Positions 41,559 to 49,594 of a DNA stretch of 64,000 bases are shown here, in pieces. How positions within the stretch are numbered: position 1 is the first letter of the stretch; every line of letters starts with the position of its first letter. Source of the DNA: Pseudomonas cichorii (GTDB taxonomy: Bacteria; Pseudomonadota; Gammaproteobacteria; Pseudomonadales; Pseudomonadaceae). Under the pieces are notes generated by a model, which worked only from the letters and a program-made list of their open reading frames with translations, had not been told where the DNA came from and did no database searches. The DNA is taken from positions 1 to 64,000 of the forward strand of contig NZ_BLVZ01000010.1 of assembly GCF_015471405.1 (NCBI RefSeq), read 5' to 3'. The translations under genes were made by a program, and so were the position numbers.

Positions 41559-43775
41559 TCAGTCACGCCAGAAGCGCTGTTCGCCCCGCTCTGCCCGGGG
41601 TTGGCCGAAAGTCCCCAGTTGCAGCCCGATGGCTCCCAGTACGGCACTGTCATGGCTGCGAATCCCCTGCCATCGATAACGCGCCATGACCAGTGGATGA
41701 GGATGCCCGAACGCATTGTTGCGCCCACGGGAGATCAGCACGCCAACCGGTGCCACTGCACGCAGAAACAGTTTTGAGGAAGAGGTCCGACTGCCATGGT
41801 GCGGCGCCTGCAACCAATGGGCGCGCAGATCGAAATCGCTGTTCAGCGCAGCCTGCTCGGCCTGTGCATCGATATCCCCGGTCAGTAGCAATCGCTCACC
41901 ATTGGCCTCGACACTCAGCATGCAGGAGGACTGATTGCCCTCCTCGGCCTGCTCCCAGCGCCAGGTCGCAAAACGTACACCATCCCATTCCCATGTTTCA
42001 TCGTTGCGGCACCGTTGGGCATTCAATTGAGGATCGAGCCTGGTCAGTTCACCGCCTATTACCCGCTGAACCGGCAGCGCCCGATGGACAGCAAGCGCGC
42101 CTCCCGCATGATCGGTGTCGGCATGGCTGAGTATCATCAGGTCCAGGTTGCGCACACCGGCCTTGCGGATGGCAGGCAGCACCACCCGCTGACCGATATC
42201 GAACTCACCAAAGCGCGGCCCGGCGTCATACAGCAGCGTATGATGGCGGGTACGCAAGAGAATCGCCAAACCCTGCCCGACATCCAGTTGCAGCACGTCG
42301 ACCTGCCCATGAGGCACCGACTTGATCGGCGGGAAAACACACAGCAATAACAGCGGCCAACCCAGCAAACGCATGGGCATACCATTCGGCATCAATAGAA
42401 GCAGAGCGCCCAGCAGGCTCATCGCCCACGCCCAGGCGGGCACCTTGCCTGGCAGCCAGGCGGGCCGGATATCGGCAACGGCCCCCAGAAAAACGAACAA
42501 CCCCTCCAGCGCAGCCCCGGCCAGCCAGAGCAAACCTTCGCCCATCACAGGCACGGGCAGCAAAAGCGTCCCCACCAAGGCAGGAGGCAACACGATCAGG
42601 CTGACCCAGGGCACCGCCAGCAGATTGGCGAGCGGACCACTGATACTGACCGGCAGGTTCAGGGCCAGCAGCATCGGCAGAAGACCAATGGCGATCAACC
42701 ATTGGGCGCGCGTCCAGCTCTGCCACCAGCCCCATGCGCCGAGACGCCCGCCAAAGATCAGGATCAGAATTGCCACCGCCGAAAACGACAACCAGAAGCC
42801 CGGCTGCAAACTGACCAGAGGCTCGAAGATCAAGACCAGATTGAGCGACACAAGCAGTGGCCAGAGAAGCCCAAGATGCCGAAAGCGCAAACGCCAGAGC
42901 AGAACCATGCCGACCATCACACAAGCCCGACGCACCGGCACATCGAACCCGGCCAGCAAGCCATACCCCAGCGCCGCACCGAATGCCAGACCGCAGGCCG
43001 ATGGCAACCAGGGCAGGAAGCGCGGCCATAATCCCCAGCGAGCCAGCCCCGCGACCAGCAGATAGACCACGCCCGCCAACAGGCCGATGTGCTGGCCGGA
43101 AATCACCAGCAGATGCACAGTGCCGGTGTCCTGCAGCACTTGCCAGTCGGACGTCGACAGACCGGAGCCATCGCCCAGCACCAGAGCCGCCAGCCCGCCT
43201 TCACGCCCATGAGCCTCGACAGCCAGCAAGCGCTGGCGAATCCCGTCACGCCAGGCGGTACGTGCTGGCACCAGCAACTCCCCGTCCACCACCGTTCCGG
43301 TCGCACCAATGCGCTGGGACAACAACCAGGCCTGGTAATCGAAAGCATCGGGGTTGACCAGCCCGGCCGGCCGCTTGAGTTTGACAGCCAGCTTCCAGCG
43401 CTCGCCGCTACGCACCTCGGGGCCGCCATACCAGGCCACACGAATCAACTGCGGCAACTTCGCCCGTCGCGACCGGGCATCCTCCAGTTCGAAACGCACC
43501 ACACCTTCGGCAGAACCCGGCAAGCCGACCACCTGGCCTTGCAGCCATAACGTCTGCCCGTCGAGCCGTGGCGACAGACGATCATCCAGCGCCGACTGCG
43601 CCGACACACAGGCCCAGGTGAGCCCGAACAGAAAAAGTGCCAGTGGATAAGTGCGAAACGGCAACAGCATCAACGCGACCACCGGCATCAACAGCAATAG
43701 CCAGACCGGCGGCAACGCGGGCAAAAAACGCAGGGCCAACAGACCCAGAGCAAGCGCGATCATCCCTGTGCGCAT
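41559..43775 (-). CDS. comEC: DNA internalization protein ComEC/Rec2
   Basis: A 738-residue inner-membrane DNA-uptake channel. ATG 43775 (MRTGMIALALGLL) has GAGGG 6 bases upstream. It has an N-terminal DUF4131 region (residues about 20-170), a multi-helix competence domain with HLLVISGQHIGLLAGVVY near residue 230 and many membrane segments to about 480, and a C-terminal metallo-beta-lactamase-like domain with ILSHADTDHAGGAL near 560 and GDIDAQAE near 640. It looks intact, with metal motif complete, suggesting possible natural transformation or a remnant function. It is separate from exbB by 82 bases. Confidence 0.93.
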   Translation of the reverse strand: MRTGMIALALGLLALRFLPALPPVWLLLLMPVVALMLLPFRTYPLALFLFGLTWACVSAQSALDDRLSPRLDGQTLWLQGQVVGLPGSAEGVVRFELEDARSRRAKLPQLIRVAWYGGPEVRSGERWKLAVKLKRPAGLVNPDAFDYQAWLLSQRIGATGTVVDGELLVPARTAWRDGIRQRLLAVEAHGREGGLAALVLGDGSGLSTSDWQVLQDTGTVHLLVISGQHIGLLAGVVYLLVAGLARWGLWPRFLPWLPSACGLAFGAALGYGLLAGFDVPVRRACVMVGMVLLWRLRFRHLGLLWPLLVSLNLVLIFEPLVSLQPGFWLSFSAVAILILIFGGRLGAWGWWQSWTRAQWLIAIGLLPMLLALNLPVSISGPLANLLAVPWVSLIVLPPALVGTLLLPVPVMGEGLLWLAGAALEGLFVFLGAVADIRPAWLPGKVPAWAWAMSLLGALLLLMPNGMPMRLLGWPLLLLCVFPPIKSVPHGQVDVLQLDVGQGLAILLRTRHHTLLYDAGPRFGEFDIGQRVVLPAIRKAGVRNLDLMILSHADTDHAGGALAVHRALPVQRVIGGELTRLDPQLNAQRCRNDETWEWDGVRFATWRWEQAEEGNQSSCMLSVEANGERLLLTGDIDAQAEQAALNSDFDLRAHWLQAPHHGSRTSSSKLFLRAVAPVGVLISRGRNNAFGHPHPLVMARYRWQGIRSHDSAVLGAIGLQLGTFGQPRAERGEQRFWRD

Positions 43776-43877
43776 GAACATCCCTCAAAGCGGTGAGGCG
43801 TCAAGGATGAGCGCTACAGAGAAAAATGGGCGGGATGGAGTGTTACCGGTTTTGTTCTTTAACTGTGCCACGCCTGC

Positions 43878-43927
43878 GTAGGAGCGAATTCATTCGCGAA
43901 GGCCTTCGCGGATGAATCCGCTCCCAC
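43878..43927. repeat. REP/REPIN element
   Basis: GTAGGAGCGAATTCATTC... paired with GGATGAATCCGCTCCCAC, an imperfect inverted pair with TTCGCGAAGG / CCTTCGCG inside. It lies between the divergently placed 3' end of the ABC-2 permease and the comEC promoter region. Confidence 0.8.
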
Positions 43928-43953
43928 AGAGGGAATACACATACGAGAAAAGG

Positions 43954-44742
43954 TTACTGCCGCATCCCGCGCCCGCTCACCAGCAGGCGGGCACAGCTGA
44001 TATACAGCACCACGGTTGCCACGACCATGAAGGCCAGCGCGATGCTGATACGGATATCGGAAACCCCCAGGATGCCGTAACGGAAGGCATTGACCATGTG
44101 CAGGACCGGGTTGGCCAGGGACACCGTCTGCCAGAACGGCGGCAGCAGGCTGATGGAGTAGAACACCCCGCCCAGATAGGTCAAAGGCGTCAGCACGAAA
44201 GTCGGGATAATCGAGATATCGTCGAAGTTACGTGCAAAAACCGCGTTGATGAAGCCCAGCAGCGAGAAAATGGTCGCTGTCAGTACCACCACAACAATCG
44301 TCACGCCCAGGTGATGCACTTGCAGGTCGGTAAAGAACATCGACAGCAGCGTCACGATCAGCCCGACCATCAGGCCGCGTAATACACCGCCGAGTGTGTA
44401 ACCCACCAGAATCGTATGCGGCGAAACCGGCGAGACCATCAGCTCTTCGATGGAATGCTGGAACTTGGCACCAAAGAAGCTCGATACCACGTTGCCATAA
44501 GAGTTGGTGATCACCGACATCATGATCAAACCCGGCACGATGTACTGCATGTACGTGAAACCGCCCATATCGCCGATCTGCCGGCCGATCAGGTTACCGA
44601 AGATCACGAAGTACAGAACCATGGTGATCGCTGGCGGCAGCAACGTCTGCGGCCAGATCCGCATGAAGCGCCGGACTTCGCGATAGACGATGGTGTTCAG
44701 TGCAACCATGTTGGGACGGAATTCACCGCTCTGGCCGGTCAT
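43954..44742 (-). CDS. ABC-2 type transporter permease (YadH-like)
   Basis: A 262-residue permease with six hydrophobic segments. The N-terminal part NTIVYREVRRFMRIWPQTLLPPAITMVLYFVIFG and YMQYIVPGLIMMSVITNSYGNVVSSFF fit the YadH group. FKFQHSIEEL-type motif (AKFQHSIEELMVSPVS) is the coupling region. It pairs with the ATPase gene immediately upstream (four-base overlap). The substrate is unknown. In E. coli YadGH is also uncharacterised. Confidence 0.9.
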   Translation of the reverse strand: MTGQSGEFRPNMVALNTIVYREVRRFMRIWPQTLLPPAITMVLYFVIFGNLIGRQIGDMGGFTYMQYIVPGLIMMSVITNSYGNVVSSFFGAKFQHSIEELMVSPVSPHTILVGYTLGGVLRGLMVGLIVTLLSMFFTDLQVHHLGVTIVVVVLTATIFSLLGFINAVFARNFDDISIIPTFVLTPLTYLGGVFYSISLLPPFWQTVSLANPVLHMVNAFRYGILGVSDIRISIALAFMVVATVVLYISCARLLVSGRGMRQ

Positions 44743-45671
44743 AGAGCCACCTTCGCCAGATTTTTTTCCACCAGGGACACAAACAGCTCCTCAAGTCGGT
44801 TGGATTTGTTACGCAGGCTCAGCACTTCAATGTTCTGCAGAGCCAATTGGCTGAACAAGGCGGTGATGCCAACGCTCTTGTCCACCTGGACTTCCAGGGT
44901 GTGGCTGTCCAGCAGCTTGCAGGGATAACCGATCAGTTTCGGCGCGCTCTGGTAGGCGTTTTTCAGGTCCAGCACGAACGTCTCGACGGTCAGGGTGTTG
45001 AGCAATTGCTTCATGCCCATGTTCTGGACAATCACTCCATGGTCGATGATGCCGATGTTGCGGCACAGTTGCTCAGCCTCTTCCAGATAGTGAGTGGTGA
45101 GGATGATGGTGATGCCTTTCTGGTTCAGCTCAGTCAGAAAGCTCCACATCGAACGGCGCAGCTCGATATCCACACCAGCCGTCGGCTCGTCGAGGATCAA
45201 CAGACGCGGCTCGTGAATCAGCGCACGGGCAATCATCAGGCGGCGTTTCATGCCACCGGAGAGCGAGCGCGAAGGCACATCACGCTTGTCCCACAACCCC
45301 AACTGAGTCAGGTATTGCTCGGCACGCTCCTTGGCAACTTTCATCGGGATGCCGTAATAACCGGCCTGGGTCACGACGATATCGAAAGTCTTTTCAAACT
45401 GATTGAAGTTGAATTCCTGAGGCACCACACCGATGGAGCGCTTGAGAGCGGCAGGCTCGCGATCCAGATCATGACCGAAAATATTCACGGTGCCGCTGGT
45501 CTTGTTGACCAGGGTCGAGATGATCCCGATGGTTGTGGATTTGCCAGCACCGTTGGGGCCGAGCAAGGCGAAGAAATCACCTTCGGCGACGTCCAGATCA
45601 ATACCACTCAGGGCCTGGAAACCGTTGCCGTAGGTTTTGGTTAGCTGCCGGATGGACAGAGCAGAACTCAT
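44739..45671 (-). CDS. ABC transporter ATP-binding protein (YadG-like)
   Basis: A 310-residue ATPase. Walker A GPNGAGKST is near residue 40, signature SLSGGMKRRLMIARAL near 140, Walker B LLILDEPTAGVD near 160 and the H-loop TTHYLEEAEQL near 195. The C-terminal 70 residues form the extension common in export ATPases of the ABC-2/DrrA type. ATG 45671 was chosen; an in-frame ATG four codons earlier is possible. It forms a two-gene transporter with the permease downstream. Confidence 0.92.
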   Translation of the reverse strand: MSSALSIRQLTKTYGNGFQALSGIDLDVAEGDFFALLGPNGAGKSTTIGIISTLVNKTSGTVNIFGHDLDREPAALKRSIGVVPQEFNFNQFEKTFDIVVTQAGYYGIPMKVAKERAEQYLTQLGLWDKRDVPSRSLSGGMKRRLMIARALIHEPRLLILDEPTAGVDIELRRSMWSFLTELNQKGITIILTTHYLEEAEQLCRNIGIIDHGVIVQNMGMKQLLNTLTVETFVLDLKNAYQSAPKLIGYPCKLLDSHTLEVQVDKSVGITALFSQLALQNIEVLSLRNKSNRLEELFVSLVEKNLAKVAL

Positions 45672-45824
45672 ATCGAAAAACACACCAATCTGGGGAAAAA
45701 AGAAAATGATTGTAGTTTGAAATAGCTACTTACAAGTTAACGCAGCCCGGCCATGTTGCTTGGCTGCGTCACACAAGTACAGATACATCTATTGATAGTA
45801 AGTATTAACGGCGGGGCCAGATAC

Positions 45825-46448
45825 TCAGGTCAAAGGCGTCATGACCGCCTTCTGATAAGCCGGGCGCGTCTTCAGGCGCTCATACCAGGCTTTGAGATGG
45901 GGCAACTCGGGACGTTCAATCGGCATTTCAAACCAGCCATAGGCAAAACAGCCCAACGGGATATCGCCCATGCCGAACACTTCGCCAGACAGATAAGGCT
46001 GGCGGGACAACGCTTCGTCAGCCACTCGCAACAAGCCGTGCAGGGTCTGGATACCCTCGTTGATCTTGACCCAGTCCTGCTTTTCGGCAGGCGTGCGAAC
46101 GACACCCCAGAACACCAGACTGAAAGGTGCTGCAATGGTCGACGTGGTCCAGTCCATCCATTTATCGGCCTGAGCGCGGGCTTTCGGGTCGGCAGGATAC
46201 AAAGGGGTATCTGGCGCATGCAGTGCAGCCAGGTAGCGCACGATGACGTTGGACTCCCAGAGCACGAAGTCGCCGTCTTCGATCATGGGGATACGGCCGT
46301 TGGGGTTCTTGGCCCGATATTCAGCCCCGTCCACCAACCCGAACGCACCACCGGCATCCCGGGTTTCATAGGGCACACCCACTTCTTCGGCAATCCACAG
46401 TGCCTTGCGCACGTTGCTGGAATTCTTGCGGCCCCAGATCTTGAGCAT
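45825..46448 (-). CDS. Glutathione S-transferase family protein
   Basis: A 207-residue GST. The thioredoxin-fold N-domain is MLKIWGRKNSSNVRKALWIAEEVGVPYE with the Ser-type active-site position near residue 10, and NGRIPMIEDGDFVLWESNVIVRYLA near 50-72 is the glutathione-binding proline and ESxAI-like motif. The C-terminal helical domain begins near residue 85. The start is ATG 46448 with AGGGA upstream; the much longer frame continuing to 47171 is only the antisense of fadE. It is a likely detoxification enzyme. Confidence 0.9.
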   Translation of the reverse strand: MLKIWGRKNSSNVRKALWIAEEVGVPYETRDAGGAFGLVDGAEYRAKNPNGRIPMIEDGDFVLWESNVIVRYLAALHAPDTPLYPADPKARAQADKWMDWTTSTIAAPFSLVFWGVVRTPAEKQDWVKINEGIQTLHGLLRVADEALSRQPYLSGEVFGMGDIPLGCFAYGWFEMPIERPELPHLKAWYERLKTRPAYQKAVMTPLT

Positions 46449-46607
46449 TGCATTCCCTCGGCAATTGTTCTGAAAAATGTTCGCATGCCAGTCTAACCTG
46501 AGAACACCGCAACTTCCTTGACCATGAAGGGTCACTAACGATGTCGGCGCAGATCTGTCGGGCAAACAGTCCTTGTCAGAGGCCAATGTCACCACGGAGG
46601 AAAGTTT

Positions 46608-49055
46608 ATGCTGTTGTTGTGGATTGTTGTTCTGGTGGTCGGCATTGCCTGGCTGGCCCATCGACGTACCGACCCGCTGCCTGCATTGGGCATTATTGCG
46701 GTCTACCTGCTGGCGATGGGCATTTTCAGCCACGCTCCGGGCTGGTTGCTGACAGTTTTCTGGGTACTCTGGCTGGCGGTTCTCCTGCCATTGGCTCTGC
46801 CGGACCTGCGTCGCAGGTTCTTCACGGCACCGATGTTCGCCTGGTTCCAGAAAGTATTGCCACCCATGTCCGATACCGAGCGCGATGCCATCGACGCCGG
46901 GACCGTCTGGTGGGACGGCGAACTGTTCAGCGGTCGCCCGGACTGGGACAAACTGCTGGCCTACCCGAAAGCCAGCCTGACCGAAGAAGAACAAGCCTTT
47001 CTCGACGGCCCTGCCGAAGAGCTGTGTGCAATGGTCAGCGACTGGGAAATCGGCCAGGCCATGGACCTGCCGCCAGAAGCCTGGGCGCATATAAAGGAAC
47101 ACGGTTTCTTCGCGCTGATTATCCCCAAGGAATACGGCGGCAAGGGCTTCTCGGCCTATGCCCACTCGCAAGTCGCAATGAAACTGGCCACCCGCAGCGG
47201 CGACCTGGCTTCCACGGTCATGGTGCCCAACTCACTCGGCCCGGCTGAATTGCTGCTGCACTACGGCACCGACGAACAGCGCAATCATTACCTGCCACGT
47301 CTGGCCCGTGGCGACGATATCCCCTGCTTCGCCCTGACCGGCCCGCTGGCGGGTTCCGATGCAGGCGCGATGCCCGACACCGGCATCATCTGCAAAGGCC
47401 AGTGGCAAGGTGAAGAAGTGATCGGCCTGCGCCTGAACTGGGAAAAGCGCTACATCACGCTCGGCCCGGTGGCGACCCTGCTGGGTCTGGCCTTCAAGGC
47501 CCATGACCCGGAACACCTGCTGGGTGAGGAAGAGGACCTGGGCATCAGCCTGGCGCTGATTCCGACCGACACGCCCGGCGTGGAAATCGGTCGTCGTCAC
47601 TTGCCACTGGGCGCCGCCTTCATGAACGGCCCCAACTCCGGCAAGGATGTGTTCATTCCCCTGAGTTACCTGATCGGCGGCCAGGAAATGCTCGGCAAAG
47701 GCTGGATGATGCTGATGAACTGCCTGTCGGTGGGCCGCTCGATCTCGTTGCCCGCTGTCGGCACGGGTGCAGCCAAATACACCAGCCTGGTAACAGGCCA
47801 GTACGCGCAGGTTCGTGAACAGTTCAATGTTCCGTTGTCAGCCTTCGAGGGTATTCAGGAAGCGCTGGCGCGTATCGGCGGCAATGCATGGCTGATGGAC
47901 AGCGCACGGATACTGACCGCCAATGCCGTGGATCTGGGGGAAAAACCTTCAGTACTCTCGGCGATCCTCAAGTACCACCTGACCGAACGCGGCCGCGAAT
48001 GCATCAGCCACGCCATGGATGTCCATGGTGGCAAGGGCATCATCATGGGGCCGAACAACTACCTGGGACGCAACTGGCAAGGCGCGCCGATTTTCATCAC
48101 CGTGGAAGGCGCCAACATTCTTTCCCGCAACCTGATGATCTTCGGCCAGGGCGCGATTCGCTGCCACCCGTTCGTCCTCAAGGAAATGGCTCTGGCCGGA
48201 CGTGAAGACAAGGACAACGCCGTTGCCGAGTTCGACACCCTGCTGCTCAAGCACATTGGTTTTGCAGTGAGCAACGCGGCCAGCACCCTGGTGCTCAACC
48301 TTGGCCTGGGCCATTTCGAGCGGGCACCGGGCGACAGCTTGAGCCAAGGCTATTTCCGGGCATTGAATCGTCAGGCAGCAGCCTTCGCCCTGCTGGCCGA
48401 CTTGAGCATGATGCTGCTGGGCGGCGAGCTGAAACGCCGCGAGCGCCTGTCGGCAAGGCTGGGAGATGTCCTGAGCCATCTGTATCTGGGCTCGGCGGCG
48501 CTCAAGCGCTATCACGACCTCAACTCCCCCGAGCATCTGCGACCGCTGCTGCGCTGGGCCATGGAAGAAAGTCTGGGGCAATCCGAGCGAGCGCTGGACG
48601 AGTTGCTGAGCAACTTCCCCAACCGCCTGCTGGGTGGTTTGTTGCGAGTGGTGGTCTTCCCGTTTGGCCGTCGCCATAAAGGCCCGTCGGACAAACTGGG
48701 GGCCGAAGTGGCGCAAGTGCTGGGCCGCGCCAAAGGTGACCCGACGCTGGAAGAACTCCTGGCCGGTTGCTACCGCCCGCAAGCGGAAGGAGATCCGGTC
48801 GCCGCACTGCAGAAGGCCTGCGACTTGCTGAGCGAAGCCCAGCCACTGCACAAGAAACTGCAACAGGTGCTCAAGAGCGGACAGGTCCAGCCCACGCCGG
48901 GCGAACACGTCATCGATGCCGCTCTGCGTCTCGGGGTCCTGATGCCTACTGAAGCGCAAAACCTGAAAACGGCAGAAGCGGCACGTCGCAAGGTGATCGA
49001 CGTGGATGATTTCGACAAGGAGCAATTGACCCTGACACCGGGCAAGACTCGATAA
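46608..49055 (+). CDS. fadE: Acyl-CoA dehydrogenase, FadE type
   Basis: An 815-residue enzyme of the large FadE class (E. coli FadE 814). It starts with two hydrophobic helices (residues about 2-20 and 25-65), making it membrane-bound, then a full acyl-CoA dehydrogenase domain: FALTGPLAGSDAGAMPD near residue 237 for FAD binding, DVHGGKGIIMGPNNYLGRNW near 470, and a C-terminal extension of about 250 residues peculiar to FadE. It does the first oxidation of beta-oxidation. AGGA lies 9 bases before the ATG. A terminator follows. Confidence 0.94.
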   Translation: MLLLWIVVLVVGIAWLAHRRTDPLPALGIIAVYLLAMGIFSHAPGWLLTVFWVLWLAVLLPLALPDLRRRFFTAPMFAWFQKVLPPMSDTERDAIDAGTVWWDGELFSGRPDWDKLLAYPKASLTEEEQAFLDGPAEELCAMVSDWEIGQAMDLPPEAWAHIKEHGFFALIIPKEYGGKGFSAYAHSQVAMKLATRSGDLASTVMVPNSLGPAELLLHYGTDEQRNHYLPRLARGDDIPCFALTGPLAGSDAGAMPDTGIICKGQWQGEEVIGLRLNWEKRYITLGPVATLLGLAFKAHDPEHLLGEEEDLGISLALIPTDTPGVEIGRRHLPLGAAFMNGPNSGKDVFIPLSYLIGGQEMLGKGWMMLMNCLSVGRSISLPAVGTGAAKYTSLVTGQYAQVREQFNVPLSAFEGIQEALARIGGNAWLMDSARILTANAVDLGEKPSVLSAILKYHLTERGRECISHAMDVHGGKGIIMGPNNYLGRNWQGAPIFITVEGANILSRNLMIFGQGAIRCHPFVLKEMALAGREDKDNAVAEFDTLLLKHIGFAVSNAASTLVLNLGLGHFERAPGDSLSQGYFRALNRQAAAFALLADLSMMLLGGELKRRERLSARLGDVLSHLYLGSAALKRYHDLNSPEHLRPLLRWAMEESLGQSERALDELLSNFPNRLLGGLLRVVVFPFGRRHKGPSDKLGAEVAQVLGRAKGDPTLEELLAGCYRPQAEGDPVAALQKACDLLSEAQPLHKKLQQVLKSGQVQPTPGEHVIDAALRLGVLMPTEAQNLKTAEAARRKVIDVDDFDKEQLTLTPGKTR

Positions 49056-49075
49056 CTGTCAGTGCATTAGCACAG

Positions 49076-49112
49076 CGAGCGCGCAGAGCCTTATACTCTC
49101 GCGCTCGTTTTT
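49076..49112 (+). terminator. Rho-independent terminator after fadE
   Basis: CGAGCGCG / CGCGCTCG stem with a 16-base loop and TTTTT tail, 20 bases after the fadE stop and just before the next gene. The loop contains TATACT, which could also be a -10 for that gene. Confidence 0.7.
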
Positions 49113-49130
49113 GTCTTTGAGGATCACACC

Positions 49131-49541
49131 ATGGCCGACGCCACTCTCGACCACCATCTCAGCCTGCTGACGCACCTGCGCAGCATTCTGGTCGCGCTGG
49201 GCGAGGCCGATCAGGTTCCCGAGGAAAGCCATGCGCTGTTCCTGGAGCGCTTCGACGAACTGATCACGCTTCTGCCGCAAGACCCTATCGAAAGCCAGTA
49301 CCTGGGCCAGGACATCATCTGCCAGGTGATCCAGCGCTACCCGCAAATCGCCCACCTGGTACCTCGCGACCTGCTCTGGTTCTTTGCCGGTGACTGCCTG
49401 CATTTCATGCCGGACGACGAAATCGACATGTATCAGGCACTCGAAGAGCGCCGTTACGAAGCCGAACAGAATGACGAGCCTTTTGACTGGAACCAGGAAA
49501 AACAACTGCTGGCCATGTCGGAGCAAAGCAGCAAGCATTGA
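49131..49541 (+). CDS. PA2817 family protein
   Basis: A 136-residue acidic soluble protein with no signal or membrane segment. It matches a Pseudomonas family of unknown function that follows fadE. Distinct features are SQYLGQDIICQVIQRYPQIAHLVPRDLLWFFAGDCLHFMPDDEI in the centre and a charged C-terminal helix (EERRYEAEQNDEPFDWNQEK). AGGA lies 10 bases upstream of the ATG. Its conserved position suggests a link to fatty-acid metabolism, but that is inference. Confidence 0.75.
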   Translation: MADATLDHHLSLLTHLRSILVALGEADQVPEESHALFLERFDELITLLPQDPIESQYLGQDIICQVIQRYPQIAHLVPRDLLWFFAGDCLHFMPDDEIDMYQALEERRYEAEQNDEPFDWNQEKQLLAMSEQSSKH

Positions 49542-49549
49542 GTGCTTTT

Positions 49550-49587
49550 CGCGAATGAATTCGCTCCTACCGTAGGAGCGAATTCAT
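49550..49587. repeat. REP pair forming a 33-base palindrome
   Basis: ATGAATTCGCTCCTAC and GTAGGAGCGAATTCAT are joined by one C, so two REP sequences lie tail-to-tail with almost no spacer. It occupies the gap between two convergent genes and could form a strong RNA hairpin on both strands. Confidence 0.85.
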
Positions 49588-49594
49588 ATAACGA

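Noticed and set aside
46449..47171. N-terminal extension of the GST frame up to 47171
   Set aside because: The extension is antisense to fadE. The GST fold begins at ATG 46448 with its own ribosome site.
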